Virus record (IMG/VR): IMGVR_UViG_3300025431_000013
Location: 1 to 27,805 of that record
Strand: one strand, 5' to 3'
Source of the DNA: a virus
DNA length: 27,805 nucleotides
The position numbers and the translations under genes were made by a program. The notes under the pieces are model-generated. The model was not told the DNA's origin. It saw only the letters and a program-made list of their open reading frames with translations, and ran no database searches. Positions 15,393 to 23,243 of the stretch are shown here, piece by piece (the first letter of the stretch is position 1; each line of letters begins with the position of its first letter).

Positions 15393-17797
15393 TAATCACT
15401 CACCGTTAGTGTTCCATGAATACCCAATACCGTTAATGGTAAAGGTTGTTCTTGTTTGATTTCAATAATACCATCTCTGTCCCAACCAAGATTAGTAACT
15501 CTCTTATCACCTGTAAATAAGCCTACACCAGCACTCATTAGATCTGCTGACGTTCTGAATGGTAGTTGGTCTCCATTAATCTTCACACCTGTTGTATTAA
15601 GCAATCTAACCTTAACTTCATTCCATCTCTTCTTCAGTCCTTGAGCCTTTCCTGCTTGAGAACCTGCCTCAACACGCATAGTCTTTAAAGTAGATGTAAA
15701 GTTTAATCCTACTTCAATAGCAACATTACTCCAACCTGTTGGTACAGATATAGTTATAGATCCGCTTGAGACTGTCTTATCAGGGAATACAGCATCATTT
15801 ATCACTACATTGACCGTTTCCCCTTCTAAGTGAGAAAGTCCGCTTACAGACGTTGTGGCTGTAGATACAGTACCAGTGATACCAGAGTCAACATTAATAT
15901 CTGGGTCTAGGTACTCAACGTATCTGACTGATGAACCGTTTATTGTTCTTTGTACTAACACCCATAACTGATCTTGAGTTGTGTTTGTAATTACTGTTAG
16001 GCTTTCTACTTTAGAGTCTGTACCACCTACCTCATGTCCTGCCCATGCAACAACATCTTCTGGACGTTCATAAGTCATACTAAGTAGCTTACCATCTGCT
16101 GTACAAGACCAAACAATAGAGTCTGGCTCTTGCTGATAGTCCATATCTTTAAGATAGCCAGAAGTAATATGTTCTGCTAACAATGTCATATCAGGCGCAA
16201 TGTACCCGTTGTCTTGATACTGATAAGAGAACTCTCTAAGCTTGCGTCTTGCTCTTTGGGCGAATAATATAGAATTACCTACTTGTAACGGAGGGATTGT
16301 CCAACTTCCATAAGTAGTCTGCTGAGTTACCATTACATTAGATGGTGTTAGAGGCTCACCTTGTGGGCGACCTACTTTAAATTCACCACCACCTGTACCA
16401 ACAATAAGATCTCTACTTGGTTGCATCCATCTAATAACATTCACTCTGTTAGTAGCAATAGCGTATTCCATAGATTGATCTGCAAGACCAGTACCCTGAT
16501 CGAAGTTCTCATAGTCTGCTGTTTGAGAACCCCAGATAGTTTGTGGAGATGCTGATGTACCTGCAAAGAATAATCTCTGCTCATAGAATGTTACTGTTCT
16601 TGGATAGCCATTAGCATCATTCCAAGGTGAAGTAGTTGCCCATGTAAAGTCTGGCTGACTTAATGACCATGACGTATGACCAGTTCTACTTAACTTTCTT
16701 GGTGCGTGTGCGCTATGACAGATATACATAACATCTGCTGATTGCGAGATGTGTAATTCAAATAAGTCTGTCTCTAAATATGGCGTGGTAATCTCATAGA
16801 TACCATCTGTTCCAGATACAGTAGAAGTTGCTGTTGCTCCTGTGCCTGCTCCACCTGTAAATGTTACTGTTGGTACTGAAGTATAACCAGAACCAATAGC
16901 AGTTACTGATACTGCATCCACACCCATTGTAATAGTTGCTTCTGCAATAGTAGACATGTCACCACCTTCAAACGTTACTGTAGGTGGGGTTGTGTAATCA
17001 TGACCACCGTTTGTTAGTGTAACAGTATCTATCTTCATAGTTGGGTCTAATACTGCTGGTGTATCATAAGCGCCTGCAATAGTTATCTCTGGAATTTCGG
17101 TATAACCTGTACCAGCATTGGTAATGGTTATTGCGTCTATCTTACCTGCTCCGTTGATAGTACATGTGGCCGTTGCACCAGAACCAGTGTCGTCAACATC
17201 TAAAGCAGTAATAACTATAGTCGGGGCTATTGAATAACCTGTACCACCGTCTGTGATTGTTAAATCATCAACTGCTAAATCTAACGTTGCTGAAGCTGCA
17301 GAACCAGCACCACCTGAGAATTTAATCGTAGGCACTTCTGTGTAACCAGCGCCAGATGCTGTCTTAGTAATAGACTCTACTGCTAGAGTTGCTGTTGCTG
17401 TAGCGCCAGTTCCACCACCGCCAGTAAATCCTACTGTTGGAACGGTAGTATAGTTATCACCACTAGCTGACATTAATACTTCTAGTACAGAATTTGGGGT
17501 AGTAGATATTTGACCGTTGTCTTTATAGAATCTAATGTACTGATCGCCAAACTCTAATACATAAGACTGGGTTATGTTAAACTCGAAAGGGATTAATCTT
17601 ACTTCCTTGGTTGAGTCTTTAACCTCTGAAACGAAGTGAGTTCCACCTCTACGAGTAGCACCACCATGAGGATATACCACCATGTTAGTTAGCTCACTGC
17701 AACCGTTAAAATATTTCTTAAAGTCAATCTGTCCTTCAAGACGAGGACTTAACTCCCCAGCTGTAAAGTTAGACTGAAAGGGATGTACTCTAGCCAT
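15392..17797 (-). CDS. Tail nozzle protein, T7 gp12-like (tail tubular protein B), with repeat insert
   Basis: 801 aa. The N-terminus (HPFQSNFTAGELSPRLEGQ, then GCSELTNMVVYPHGGATRRGGTHFV) is diagnostic of the podovirus tail tubular protein B / stabilisation protein family, as are YVLEFGDQYIRFYKD (residues about 79-93) and, later, WMQPSRDLIVGTGGGEF with RRKLREFSYQYQDNGY. Members form the hexameric nozzle at the tail tip below the gp11-like adaptor. Residues about 108-332 are an insert of six repeats not expected in T7 gp12. Outside the insert, about 575 residues remain, somewhat short of the nearly 800 of T7 gp12. AGAGGATAAA precedes the ATG. It ends overlapping the cupin ATG by one base and begins two bases after the gp11-like stop. 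Confidence 0.9.
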   Translation of the reverse strand: MARVHPFQSNFTAGELSPRLEGQIDFKKYFNGCSELTNMVVYPHGGATRRGGTHFVSEVKDSTKEVRLIPFEFNITQSYVLEFGDQYIRFYKDNGQISTTPNSVLEVLMSASGDNYTTVPTVGFTGGGGTGATATATLAVESITKTASGAGYTEVPTIKFSGGAGSAASATLDLAVDDLTITDGGTGYSIAPTIVITALDVDDTGSGATATCTINGAGKIDAITITNAGTGYTEIPEITIAGAYDTPAVLDPTMKIDTVTLTNGGHDYTTPPTVTFEGGDMSTIAEATITMGVDAVSVTAIGSGYTSVPTVTFTGGAGTGATATSTVSGTDGIYEITTPYLETDLFELHISQSADVMYICHSAHAPRKLSRTGHTSWSLSQPDFTWATTSPWNDANGYPRTVTFYEQRLFFAGTSASPQTIWGSQTADYENFDQGTGLADQSMEYAIATNRVNVIRWMQPSRDLIVGTGGGEFKVGRPQGEPLTPSNVMVTQQTTYGSWTIPPLQVGNSILFAQRARRKLREFSYQYQDNGYIAPDMTLLAEHITSGYLKDMDYQQEPDSIVWSCTADGKLLSMTYERPEDVVAWAGHEVGGTDSKVESLTVITNTTQDQLWVLVQRTINGSSVRYVEYLDPDINVDSGITGTVSTATTSVSGLSHLEGETVNVVINDAVFPDKTVSSGSITISVPTGWSNVAIEVGLNFTSTLKTMRVEAGSQAGKAQGLKKRWNEVKVRLLNTTGVKINGDQLPFRTSADLMSAGVGLFTGDKRVTNLGWDRDGIIEIKQEQPLPLTVLGIHGTLTVSD
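16802..17476 (-). repeat. Six-copy Gly/Thr-rich repeat inside the gp12-like gene
   Basis: Encodes residues about 108-332. Each copy has the pattern (S/T/N)-x-G-x-(G/D)-Y-(T/S)-x-x-P-(T/E)-(I/V)-x-(F/I), then a Gly/Ala/Thr-rich strand and a closing (V/I)-x-x-(I/V)-T-x-T. The repeat tyrosines are Y116, Y152, Y188, Y232, Y268 and Y305, giving spacings of 36, 36, 44, 36 and 37. Fourth and third copies are the most divergent. The pattern is that of a short beta-repeat, probably a solenoid or a string of small beta domains on the outside of the nozzle. Confidence 0.85.
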
Positions 17798-17798
17798 T

Positions 17799-18362
17799 TT
17801 ATCCTCTAAAGCTTGTAAATGTATCTGAAACTATACCGTCAATAAAACCTTCTGCACCATCTATACTTCTTGATTCTGAAACCTTAGCGTCATACAACTC
17901 CCACATCTGCTTAGATAAGGTATTACTACCTGTAACAGAATAAGCTAACTCTGCAGACATACGCGAAGTTAGTAACTCTGTGAACATGGAATCGAATTGC
18001 GCTGTGTCAGTAACTTTAGCAATGTATAAAATCTTTGCACTGTCTTCGTTACATAGTAGCTTACGACCTTCTACCTTGAAGTTAATATCTTGATAGTCCA
18101 TCTGAAGGACTCTAAGACAATAAGGATCTGTAGGTAAGGTGAACTCAGCAGTGTAATCAAATGCTGGAGTTGTTGATAGCTTACTTAACTCTGCTCTTGC
18201 TATAGCAAAGTTCCAAGGATGTGACCTTAATAGGGCATCTCTGGTTGGAGCATAAAAGGCGTTACAGAGTCTTGCTCTCTCTGTATCGTCAGTTAGGGAA
18301 GTGATTGGATCGTCACCAAGCTTGCGTAATGCGTTTGAACAAATGGAAACCTCTGTTGCCAT
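17799..18362 (-). CDS. Tail adaptor protein, T7 gp11-like (tail tubular protein A)
   Basis: 187 aa, close to the 196 aa of T7 gp11. The N-terminus (ICSNALRKLGDDPITSL, then ARLCNAFYAPTRDALLRSHPWNFA) is the signature of the tail tubular protein A family, as is the FTLPTDPYCLRVL block at about residues 93-105. It forms the ring that joins portal to nozzle and, with gp12, offers the docking site for the tailspike anchor. AGGAGAAG precedes the ATG. A 61-base gap upstream carries a hairpin and a TATAAT, noted separately. Confidence 0.92.
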   Translation of the reverse strand: MATEVSICSNALRKLGDDPITSLTDDTERARLCNAFYAPTRDALLRSHPWNFAIARAELSKLSTTPAFDYTAEFTLPTDPYCLRVLQMDYQDINFKVEGRKLLCNEDSAKILYIAKVTDTAQFDSMFTELLTSRMSAELAYSVTGSNTLSKQMWELYDAKVSESRSIDGAEGFIDGIVSDTFTSFRG

Positions 18363-18382
18363 ATCTCTTCTCCTGAATGTGG

Positions 18383-18417
18383 TGAGGACAACCCATTATA
18401 GGAAGCCCTCATTTTTT
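18383..18417. other. Hairpin in the gap between capsid genes and gp11-like gene, T-run on the plus strand
   Basis: TGAGG at 18383-18387 pairs with CCTCA at 18407-18411, with further inner pairs, and TTTTTT follows at 18412-18417 on the plus strand. Read rightward this is a rho-independent terminator shape, against the direction of the genes here. Read leftward it is a hairpin with no U-run. It lies just where T7 has T-phi, after the capsid gene and before gene 11. It may be an RNA stability or processing element for the capsid message, or a stop for antisense transcription. The minus strand loop also reads TATAAT at 18400-18395, so a weak promoter for the tail genes is an alternative. Confidence 0.4.
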
Positions 18418-18423
18418 CTTACT

Positions 18424-18903
18424 TTAGTCTAGTACGTAAACTACGTAACCAGAAGCTGTGTCAGCATCAGCAATAGCTGTATCTTCACTTGTTAAGCGAA
18501 TAGATACGCCACCTTGCGATGTGAACGTCTTAGTTCCTGCAGTTAATGCAGAACCCATAGCAACTTCACCAGTAGTATCAACGTCAATACCGTTGTCAAT
18601 ACCATCTGAATCTGCAGCTACAGCAGCACCGTCAAGATCTGTGTAAGCATCCCAACCAATGTCCATAGTAGCACTAGCAGTAGTCCAGTTGTGATCTACG
18701 CGACACATTGCACCTAGAACACGAACAGTACCAGCAGGTAAACGTACAACTTCCGTAGAAGATGTAGCATCACCAGCGCCAGACTGAGTGTGATCGAAGT
18801 AAGCAATTCTCAAGCGACCATGAATGTCAGCTGTATCTTCTCTTACAGAAGGTGAAGCGTCAAATCCAGTTACTTGAGTACCTTTTTGTGTAGTAATAGC
18901 CAT
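18424..18903 (-). CDS. Probable capsid accessory/decoration protein
   Basis: 159 aa, rich in Asp, Thr, Ala and Ser, acidic, beta-rich, no membrane span. Recognisable features are an early RLRIAYFDHTQSG strand, VVRLPAGTVRVLGAMC, and a C-terminal IRLTSEDTAIADADTASGYVVYVLD. The gene comes 13 bases after the major capsid stop with its own strong ribosome site (AGGAGAAT), which suggests high, coupled expression. Small soluble beta proteins directly after the capsid gene in podoviruses are often decoration or head-fibre proteins. That role is inferred from position and composition; I cannot name a family. Confidence 0.65.
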   Translation of the reverse strand: MAITTQKGTQVTGFDASPSVREDTADIHGRLRIAYFDHTQSGAGDATSSTEVVRLPAGTVRVLGAMCRVDHNWTTASATMDIGWDAYTDLDGAAVAADSDGIDNGIDVDTTGEVAMGSALTAGTKTFTSQGGVSIRLTSEDTAIADADTASGYVVYVLD

Positions 18904-18916
18904 TTATATTCTCCTA

Positions 18917-19777
18917 TTATTCAGTACACGCAATCTCTACTACTTTCTCGTCTTCAACACGAGTAGCACCGATTGTCATTGATAAAAATACTTGAGTAGC
19001 ATAGTTCTTGTCATCACGCTCGCTGATGCGAGTTTGAATCTCTGAACCCATTGCTAGACCAAGACCTGATTTACAGTACACAGTAACCTGACGGTTGCCA
19101 TCTGTATCTGTGCCAACACGCTCTGAACGTACAAACTTAAAGCCTAAGAAAGAATCTAATTGACCTTGTGCCAACGCTTTAACAGTGTTGTAGTCAGAAG
19201 ATTTAACTTCAGTAGAGTTAAGTAAGTCTGTAACTTGCTTCGCAGTAAGAATACAGAAACGCTCTTCTTCAGCATCTACGTCAGAACCATCAATGATTTC
19301 TTTAGCTTCTAAAAGCTTAGTAACAGTTAGACCTGCTGAACCATGAACGATCTTCTGTGCAGAAGGAAGTGCGATAGTAGTACCACCAGCAACGCCACCA
19401 TAAGCATTACCAACTGCAGCTTCAATAATTGCAGTATCCATAGCACGACCCATTGCATTAGCACCAGCCATTGCATACTCGCTCTGTGGAGTGATTAACA
19501 TACGAACCTTATCTTCCTGGTCGATTAAATCTGCCCAGTCGTAGTCATCCATTGAAACTCTACGTCTTGAATGTGGAGTATCCATACGTGGAGTATCTGA
19601 GTGACGTGAAGTACGCTTTTGCGCTGAAACTGCACCAATTCTTTCGAAGAAGTGATTCTTACCTGTTACCGATTCGTAACGAACCGTATCGCGTAATCGT
19701 GAACCTTTTTGTTGTGCAAGGTGCAACACATTACTTTTATACTGCTCGATAAAAGCAGTTGTGATTTCAGTGGACAT
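18917..19777 (-). CDS. Major capsid protein
   Basis: 286 aa. It follows the scaffold gene and precedes accessory and adaptor genes, the standard podovirus order. Sequence features fit an HK97-fold capsid of the BPP-1/marine-podovirus type: an N-terminal helix (FIEQYKSNVLHLAQQKGSRL), a charged arm region (KRTSRHSDTPRMD, then SRRRVSMDDYDWADLIDQED), a spine-like helix (AMAGANAMGRAMDTAIIEAAVGNAYGG) and a C-terminal block TRISERDDKNYATQVFLSMTIGATRVE. No maturation protease gene lies next to it. The strongest Shine-Dalgarno of the window (AAAGGAGGGC, five bases before the ATG) and a roughly 165-base leader point to high expression. Confidence 0.9.
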   Translation of the reverse strand: MSTEITTAFIEQYKSNVLHLAQQKGSRLRDTVRYESVTGKNHFFERIGAVSAQKRTSRHSDTPRMDTPHSRRRVSMDDYDWADLIDQEDKVRMLITPQSEYAMAGANAMGRAMDTAIIEAAVGNAYGGVAGGTTIALPSAQKIVHGSAGLTVTKLLEAKEIIDGSDVDAEEERFCILTAKQVTDLLNSTEVKSSDYNTVKALAQGQLDSFLGFKFVRSERVGTDTDGNRQVTVYCKSGLGLAMGSEIQTRISERDDKNYATQVFLSMTIGATRVEDEKVVEIACTE

Positions 19778-19943
19778 AATGCCCTCCTTTTATTATTAAA
19801 CAAAAAAACGGTCATTATCCTTTCGGGTGTCCTGTCTATCACGCTGACTAAACGGGTTTAAGAACCACCTTTAACCTATCGTTATCCATAAGGGCGATGT
19901 ACGGTTGGTGCGAATTTTACCTCGCTTGATTATTATCTTACCA
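19778..19943 (-). promoter_or_regulatory. Long leader of the capsid gene
   Basis: 166 non-coding bases in an otherwise tightly packed block. On the minus strand it contains a GTCA/TGAC pair with extra CG pairing around 19845 and 19810, a CCGAAAGG element near 19822, a T7 run (minus strand) at 19802-19808, then the AAAGGAGGGC ribosome site. No ORF of use is seen. It may fold as a structured 5' leader that stabilises or times capsid translation, as T7 does with its gene 10 leader. I matched it to no known RNA family. Confidence 0.4.
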
Positions 19944-20750
19944 CTAATTATAGGCTTTATCAAATAATTGTCGCATTTCTTCTTGAGCGTCTTGATGTTT
20001 AGGACTTGTTGCATCCCAGTAAGCGTTAGACTTATCTCCGTTAATCTGCTCAATACGCATCTTAGCATCTAGTGGACTCATTACTAGAGAGTTGTTAGCA
20101 GTACCTTGTGCTGAATCCTCCGTAATATCTTTACCAGCATTAGCAAGTAGTCTAATCAAGTCTGGATCATTCCCAAATCTTGGATCAGATAGTTTCTGCT
20201 GTAGCTCTGGTGTGCCATACACTCTTAATGCCCTCTGTGCTGCTGATAAACTTTTATCATAATTAGCACCAAATTCTTCTCTTAGGACTTCTTCTGTCTG
20301 AACACCTGTTGCATCACCTGCAACTTGCTCTTGATTCATTTGATAATCAACAGAACCTTTTTGCCATTCGACTAGTCCTTGCATTTGTTTAGGTGATAAC
20401 CCTAGATCATGTCCTGTTTGTTTAAATGAGTTCATCATTTCCTCTGGATAGTATTGTTCATATCCTTGAGGCACTTCAACTTCGTAACCATCTGCTGATT
20501 CAGGTCTACCAAGTTTTGCATATAACTCGTTCATCTCTTCATCATTCTTAGGGATAGGGATTCTACTGCCCATCATCTTTTGCTGATGAATAAGTGTTTT
20601 TGCTGCAGACTCGACATCATTAATACTTGAAAGCGTTGGATCTGCTCTCAATTCCTCTGATAACCCCGATCTCCAATCTTGGTTACCACTCTCAACAGGT
20701 GCTACTACTTCTGCATTATCCGTTGTTTTCGTGACCATTTCTTCACTCAT
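19944..20750 (-). CDS. Capsid assembly scaffolding protein
   Basis: 268 aa, acidic, highly helical, rich in Glu, Gln, Asp and Met, without a catalytic motif. Early residues hold WRSGLSEELRADPTL and a middle block has KLGRPESADGYEVEVPQG (about 75-95), a pattern typical of podovirus scaffolds; then come helices such as GLSPKQMQGLVEWQKG, LREEFGANYDKSLSAAQRAL and a C-terminal helix (HQDAQEEMRQLFDKAYN), the part that usually contacts the capsid protein. It lies directly before the major capsid gene. Scaffold acts inside the procapsid and is released before packaging. AGAGGAA precedes the ATG. Confidence 0.88.
   Translation of the reverse strand: MSEEMVTKTTDNAEVVAPVESGNQDWRSGLSEELRADPTLSSINDVESAAKTLIHQQKMMGSRIPIPKNDEEMNELYAKLGRPESADGYEVEVPQGYEQYYPEEMMNSFKQTGHDLGLSPKQMQGLVEWQKGSVDYQMNQEQVAGDATGVQTEEVLREEFGANYDKSLSAAQRALRVYGTPELQQKLSDPRFGNDPDLIRLLANAGKDITEDSAQGTANNSLVMSPLDAKMRIEQINGDKSNAYWDATSPKHQDAQEEMRQLFDKAYN
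19947..19974 (-). promoter_or_regulatory. Candidate sigma70-type promoter for the capsid gene
   Basis: On the minus strand GCGACA (19974-19969; four of six match TTGACA) is followed by a 16-base spacer and a perfect TATAAT (19952-19947), inside the last codons of the scaffold gene. Transcription would start near 19940 and give capsid mRNA its roughly 160-base leader. T7 places its strongest late promoter in the matching spot before gene 10. Confidence 0.4.
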
Positions 20751-20754
20751 AACT

Positions 20755-20964
20755 TTATTCCTCTTCTTTTATATTACACATATTTAAAATACGAAGGTAG
20801 ACAGCTCTTTCACCCTCTCGCCTCGCGGTTTCATACGAGTCACCTTTTACATAGGATTCTCGTAGTTGATATGCCCTGCGAAGGTCATCTAGGACTTTAC
20901 CCCCAGATATAGACCCAAAACAGTCAGCATAATCTCTTTTGATTTTAGCAATAGCTCTAGGCAT
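20755..20964 (-). CDS. Bbp19-like small protein
   Basis: 69 aa. The core FGSISGGKVLDDLRRAY, then GDSYETARREGERAVYLRIL, matches the pattern I know for the Bbp19-like family (G-x-x-V-L-x-D-L, then a central E-G-x-R/E before a hydrophobic helix), named for Bordetella phage BPP-1. The family is found beside portal and scaffold genes and its function is unknown. Here its ATG overlaps the portal stop by one base and its stop is four bases before the scaffold ATG, so it is expressed with both and probably helps head assembly. Confidence 0.75.
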   Translation of the reverse strand: MPRAIAKIKRDYADCFGSISGGKVLDDLRRAYQLRESYVKGDSYETARREGERAVYLRILNMCNIKEEE

Positions 20965-22586
20965 TATTGCATTGCCTCTACCATTTGAGCCATACCAGCT
21001 TCACTAGCTTCAACATTCTCAGATGTAAGCTGTTGTGCTACTGGTGCTACTGTGGCTGCAAGGTCTGCACCTTGTTGTGCTTGTTGCATAGCCATAGCTT
21101 CTTGTTGTTGTTGCATCTCAGCTTTACGCTTCTCTTCAATTACTGCTGGATCACGCATGATGTTCTTAGGAACACCTAGTAATTCAGCTCTTGATCTAAT
21201 TGCAGCGTCATGGTCAATGTTATCCATAACCTCTGGAGCGATTTGTGCAAGATTAGCAGCCATCTCATATAGTCTTTCTACTGCTGTAGCCTCTTCCATT
21301 CTCTGAGAACGGGCTAGAGGACCAACGTATTCAATATCAATATCAATACCATCTAACGATCCTGGTGCAGGTGCAAACATTTCATTACGTTGCATGATAG
21401 CGAAACATCTTTCGATAAGCGGATTCAAGAACTCTGTCTGGAATCTACCAAGTGTAGGACCTAATAGACGTTGCATTAATTCATAACGAACCTGAACCTC
21501 TGTAGCTGTCATTTGTGGACCACTCTGTAACTCTAACTGATCTGAATAGAATGCTTGTTTAATAGCACCACGTAATTCAGTCTCTTTCATATCGGATACA
21601 TCAAATCTTGCACCAGTATTAAGAGGTTTGATTGCGCCATCTCTACGAACAACAGTAATACCTGCTGGTGTAGTCTTAACTCTACCGATTACACCGTCAT
21701 CTTCTACTAGAAGTGGTGGATCAATAGCTTTAGCCCATGCTTTAAGACCTAACTCTACTGCTTTATTCAGAGTTTTGATGTCTGGTAGAGCGTTGTAAGC
21801 AGGTGAACGACCGTATTCTTCGCCAGAAGCCTTAGACCATCTAGTTACAAGGTATGGCATTTCGTTATAACCACCTTCTTGTACTACGTTCTTATCTTCT
21901 TTACCTATATGAATACTTATAAAAGGTAGTTTAGATTGTTTCTTGCTTTTATACTCTTCTGAAGGCATTACACAATGAATGAATGTAAACTTCTTGTCAG
22001 GGTTATTCTCAAATGCTTCTTGCACTTTAGGACCTACTGCATCACCCCACTTCTGTTTGGCTTGTCTAGCAGTGTATTCAAACTTCCTATATAAGGTATC
22101 AATCTTGCCTTGATGATTCTCTGAGATGAAATACTCTGAGATATGAAGTGTTCTGAAGTTAAAACCGTTCTCAGCTTCTTCTGTTTCAATACAAGATGTA
22201 CCAATAGAACAAATATCAAGATAGAACTCATGAACCTCTGTATTGAAGTTAGATGAATTGAATGCTTTGTACATTCTATTACGACAGTCCTCTAACCACA
22301 CCTGTACTTCTCTACTCTGGTTAAGACTCTCGTCTCTTACACGTAAGTGAAACCATGGCAGTGATGCTGATGTTAAAGTTCCTTGTAATGATGCAGCTAA
22401 TAATGTGTTCGCATGAATTGCTGACGAATCATATAGCTTCTCGGTACGTTTAGAACCTTTAGCATACTGAACTGTAACCTCTGCTTTACGAGGCATTACA
22501 TAGTCAAGAATCTCTTGCCAATGAATTTCCCATGTCTGCTTGCCTGACTCTAATCTCTCTAGTCTTTTTAATATTTGTTCGACCAT
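20964..22586 (-). CDS. Portal (head-to-tail connector) protein
   Basis: 540 aa, the usual size for T7-type connectors. Early residues (LKRLERLESGKQTWEIHWQEI, YVMPRK, KLYDSSAIHANTLLAASLQGTLTSASLPWFHLRVRDE) carry the hallmark of the podovirus head-to-tail connecting protein family. The middle has RWSKASGEEYGRSPAYNALPDIKTLNKAVE and GPQMTATEVQVRYELMQRLLGPTLGRF, both typical. The C-terminus is Gln/Met-rich (AEMQQQQEAMAMQQAQQGAD) as often seen. Twelve copies form the ring through which terminase drives DNA and to which the gp11-like adaptor binds. Starts two bases after the neighbour's... upstream gene stop with only a weak ribosome site, so coupled translation is likely. Confidence 0.95.
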   Translation of the reverse strand: MVEQILKRLERLESGKQTWEIHWQEILDYVMPRKAEVTVQYAKGSKRTEKLYDSSAIHANTLLAASLQGTLTSASLPWFHLRVRDESLNQSREVQVWLEDCRNRMYKAFNSSNFNTEVHEFYLDICSIGTSCIETEEAENGFNFRTLHISEYFISENHQGKIDTLYRKFEYTARQAKQKWGDAVGPKVQEAFENNPDKKFTFIHCVMPSEEYKSKKQSKLPFISIHIGKEDKNVVQEGGYNEMPYLVTRWSKASGEEYGRSPAYNALPDIKTLNKAVELGLKAWAKAIDPPLLVEDDGVIGRVKTTPAGITVVRRDGAIKPLNTGARFDVSDMKETELRGAIKQAFYSDQLELQSGPQMTATEVQVRYELMQRLLGPTLGRFQTEFLNPLIERCFAIMQRNEMFAPAPGSLDGIDIDIEYVGPLARSQRMEEATAVERLYEMAANLAQIAPEVMDNIDHDAAIRSRAELLGVPKNIMRDPAVIEEKRKAEMQQQQEAMAMQQAQQGADLAATVAPVAQQLTSENVEASEAGMAQMVEAMQ

Positions 22587-22588
22587 CT

Positions 22589-22828
22589 CTACACCGCCTT
22601 TTTACCTGAGCCAAGTAAAGAACGTGTTTTGACATCTGCTTCGTCTTGAACACCTTCTCCACCTGTTAATAACAGTGAATATCTGCCTGATTGCTTTTTA
22701 GCTAATAACTTGCCTTTTTCTTCAGCTAGTGACTTTTCACCCTCTGCCTTTTCTTTCTCACGAGCCTTTGACTCTGCATTGTAATCTACAGGTGCTGGTG
22801 GCACGTAAGGTGTTGATTTCTTTCCCAT
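22589..22828 (-). CDS. Small SLLG-type protein A (79 aa)
   Basis: 79 aa, highly charged. It starts MGKKSTPYVPPAP, has a Lys/Glu-rich helix (AESKAREKEKAEGEKSLAEEKG) and ends with GRYSLLLTGGEGV, a spacer and KTRSLLGSGKK. The same (R/K)-G/S-R-Y-x-x-x-L-T-(A/G)-G ... SLLG ending occurs in the 77-aa protein 600 bases upstream, and the MGKKS start occurs in the 71-aa protein. Short proteins with an ILTGG...LLG tail directly before the portal gene are frequent in podoviruses from memory; their role is unknown, perhaps portal or internal head assembly. Ribosome site TTAGGAGACTAAA is good. Confidence 0.7.
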   Translation of the reverse strand: MGKKSTPYVPPAPVDYNAESKAREKEKAEGEKSLAEEKGKLLAKKQSGRYSLLLTGGEGVQDEADVKTRSLLGSGKKAV

Positions 22829-22829
22829 T

Positions 22830-23243
22830 TTAGTCTCCTAACCATTTACATTCGCGTTCAAGCATACCATATATGTTGGCATCCTTCCCATTTTCTGATA
22901 TTTCTCGCATTGTCCCTTCGTGAACAAAACCGAGCTTTTTGAGTATTACGTTCGCCCTTTTGTTGTCCGTTTCAGTATATGCGGAAACTCTATGGCATTT
23001 AAGTTGTCTGAAAGGGTACTCACACAGAGTGCGTAATATTGATCGAGTTAGACACCCTCTATCTTCAAACGCTGCTGAAAATACAATGTCTTCTACACGA
23101 TACTCGCTAAAAACAACTCCCCCGACAAGTTCTCCGTCTTTATACATACCAAAGTTGACGCTTGCGCCAAAATTAGTAGCATTTACACGCTTTGCTACCC
23201 AGTCTGTAACCTCTTGTCCTGCATTAGGTACGAGAGTTATCAT
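22830..23243 (-). CDS. GNAT-family N-acetyltransferase
   Basis: 137 aa. The fold order fits a short GNAT of the RimJ/RimL kind: beta strands at about 28-55 (NFGMYKDGELVGGVVFSEYRVEDIVFSAAF), an acetyl-CoA loop region (EDRGCLTRSILRTLCEY, 60-76; the classic Q/R-x-x-G-x-G/A is only partly kept), KCHRVSAYTETDNKRANVILKKLGFVHEGTMRE (82-114, motif B), then the last strand. It would move an acetyl group from acetyl-CoA to an amine, protein or small molecule; the target is unknown. The ATG overlaps the previous stop (ATGA) and AAAGGA sits almost directly on the start codon, so translation probably depends on coupling. Similar genes occur between terminase and portal in other marine phages. Confidence 0.8.
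   Translation of the reverse strand: MITLVPNAGQEVTDWVAKRVNATNFGASVNFGMYKDGELVGGVVFSEYRVEDIVFSAAFEDRGCLTRSILRTLCEYPFRQLKCHRVSAYTETDNKRANVILKKLGFVHEGTMREISENGKDANIYGMLERECKWLGD

Noticed and set aside
19801-19860. Possible ribozyme or riboswitch in the capsid leader because of CCGAAAGG
   Set aside because: The hammerhead CUGANGA core and pairing arms are not present, and no riboswitch signature was recognised.
19880-19892. DnaA-box-like TTATCCATA in the capsid leader
   Set aside because: One mismatch to TTATCCACA, single copy, inside a late gene leader; no cluster of boxes.
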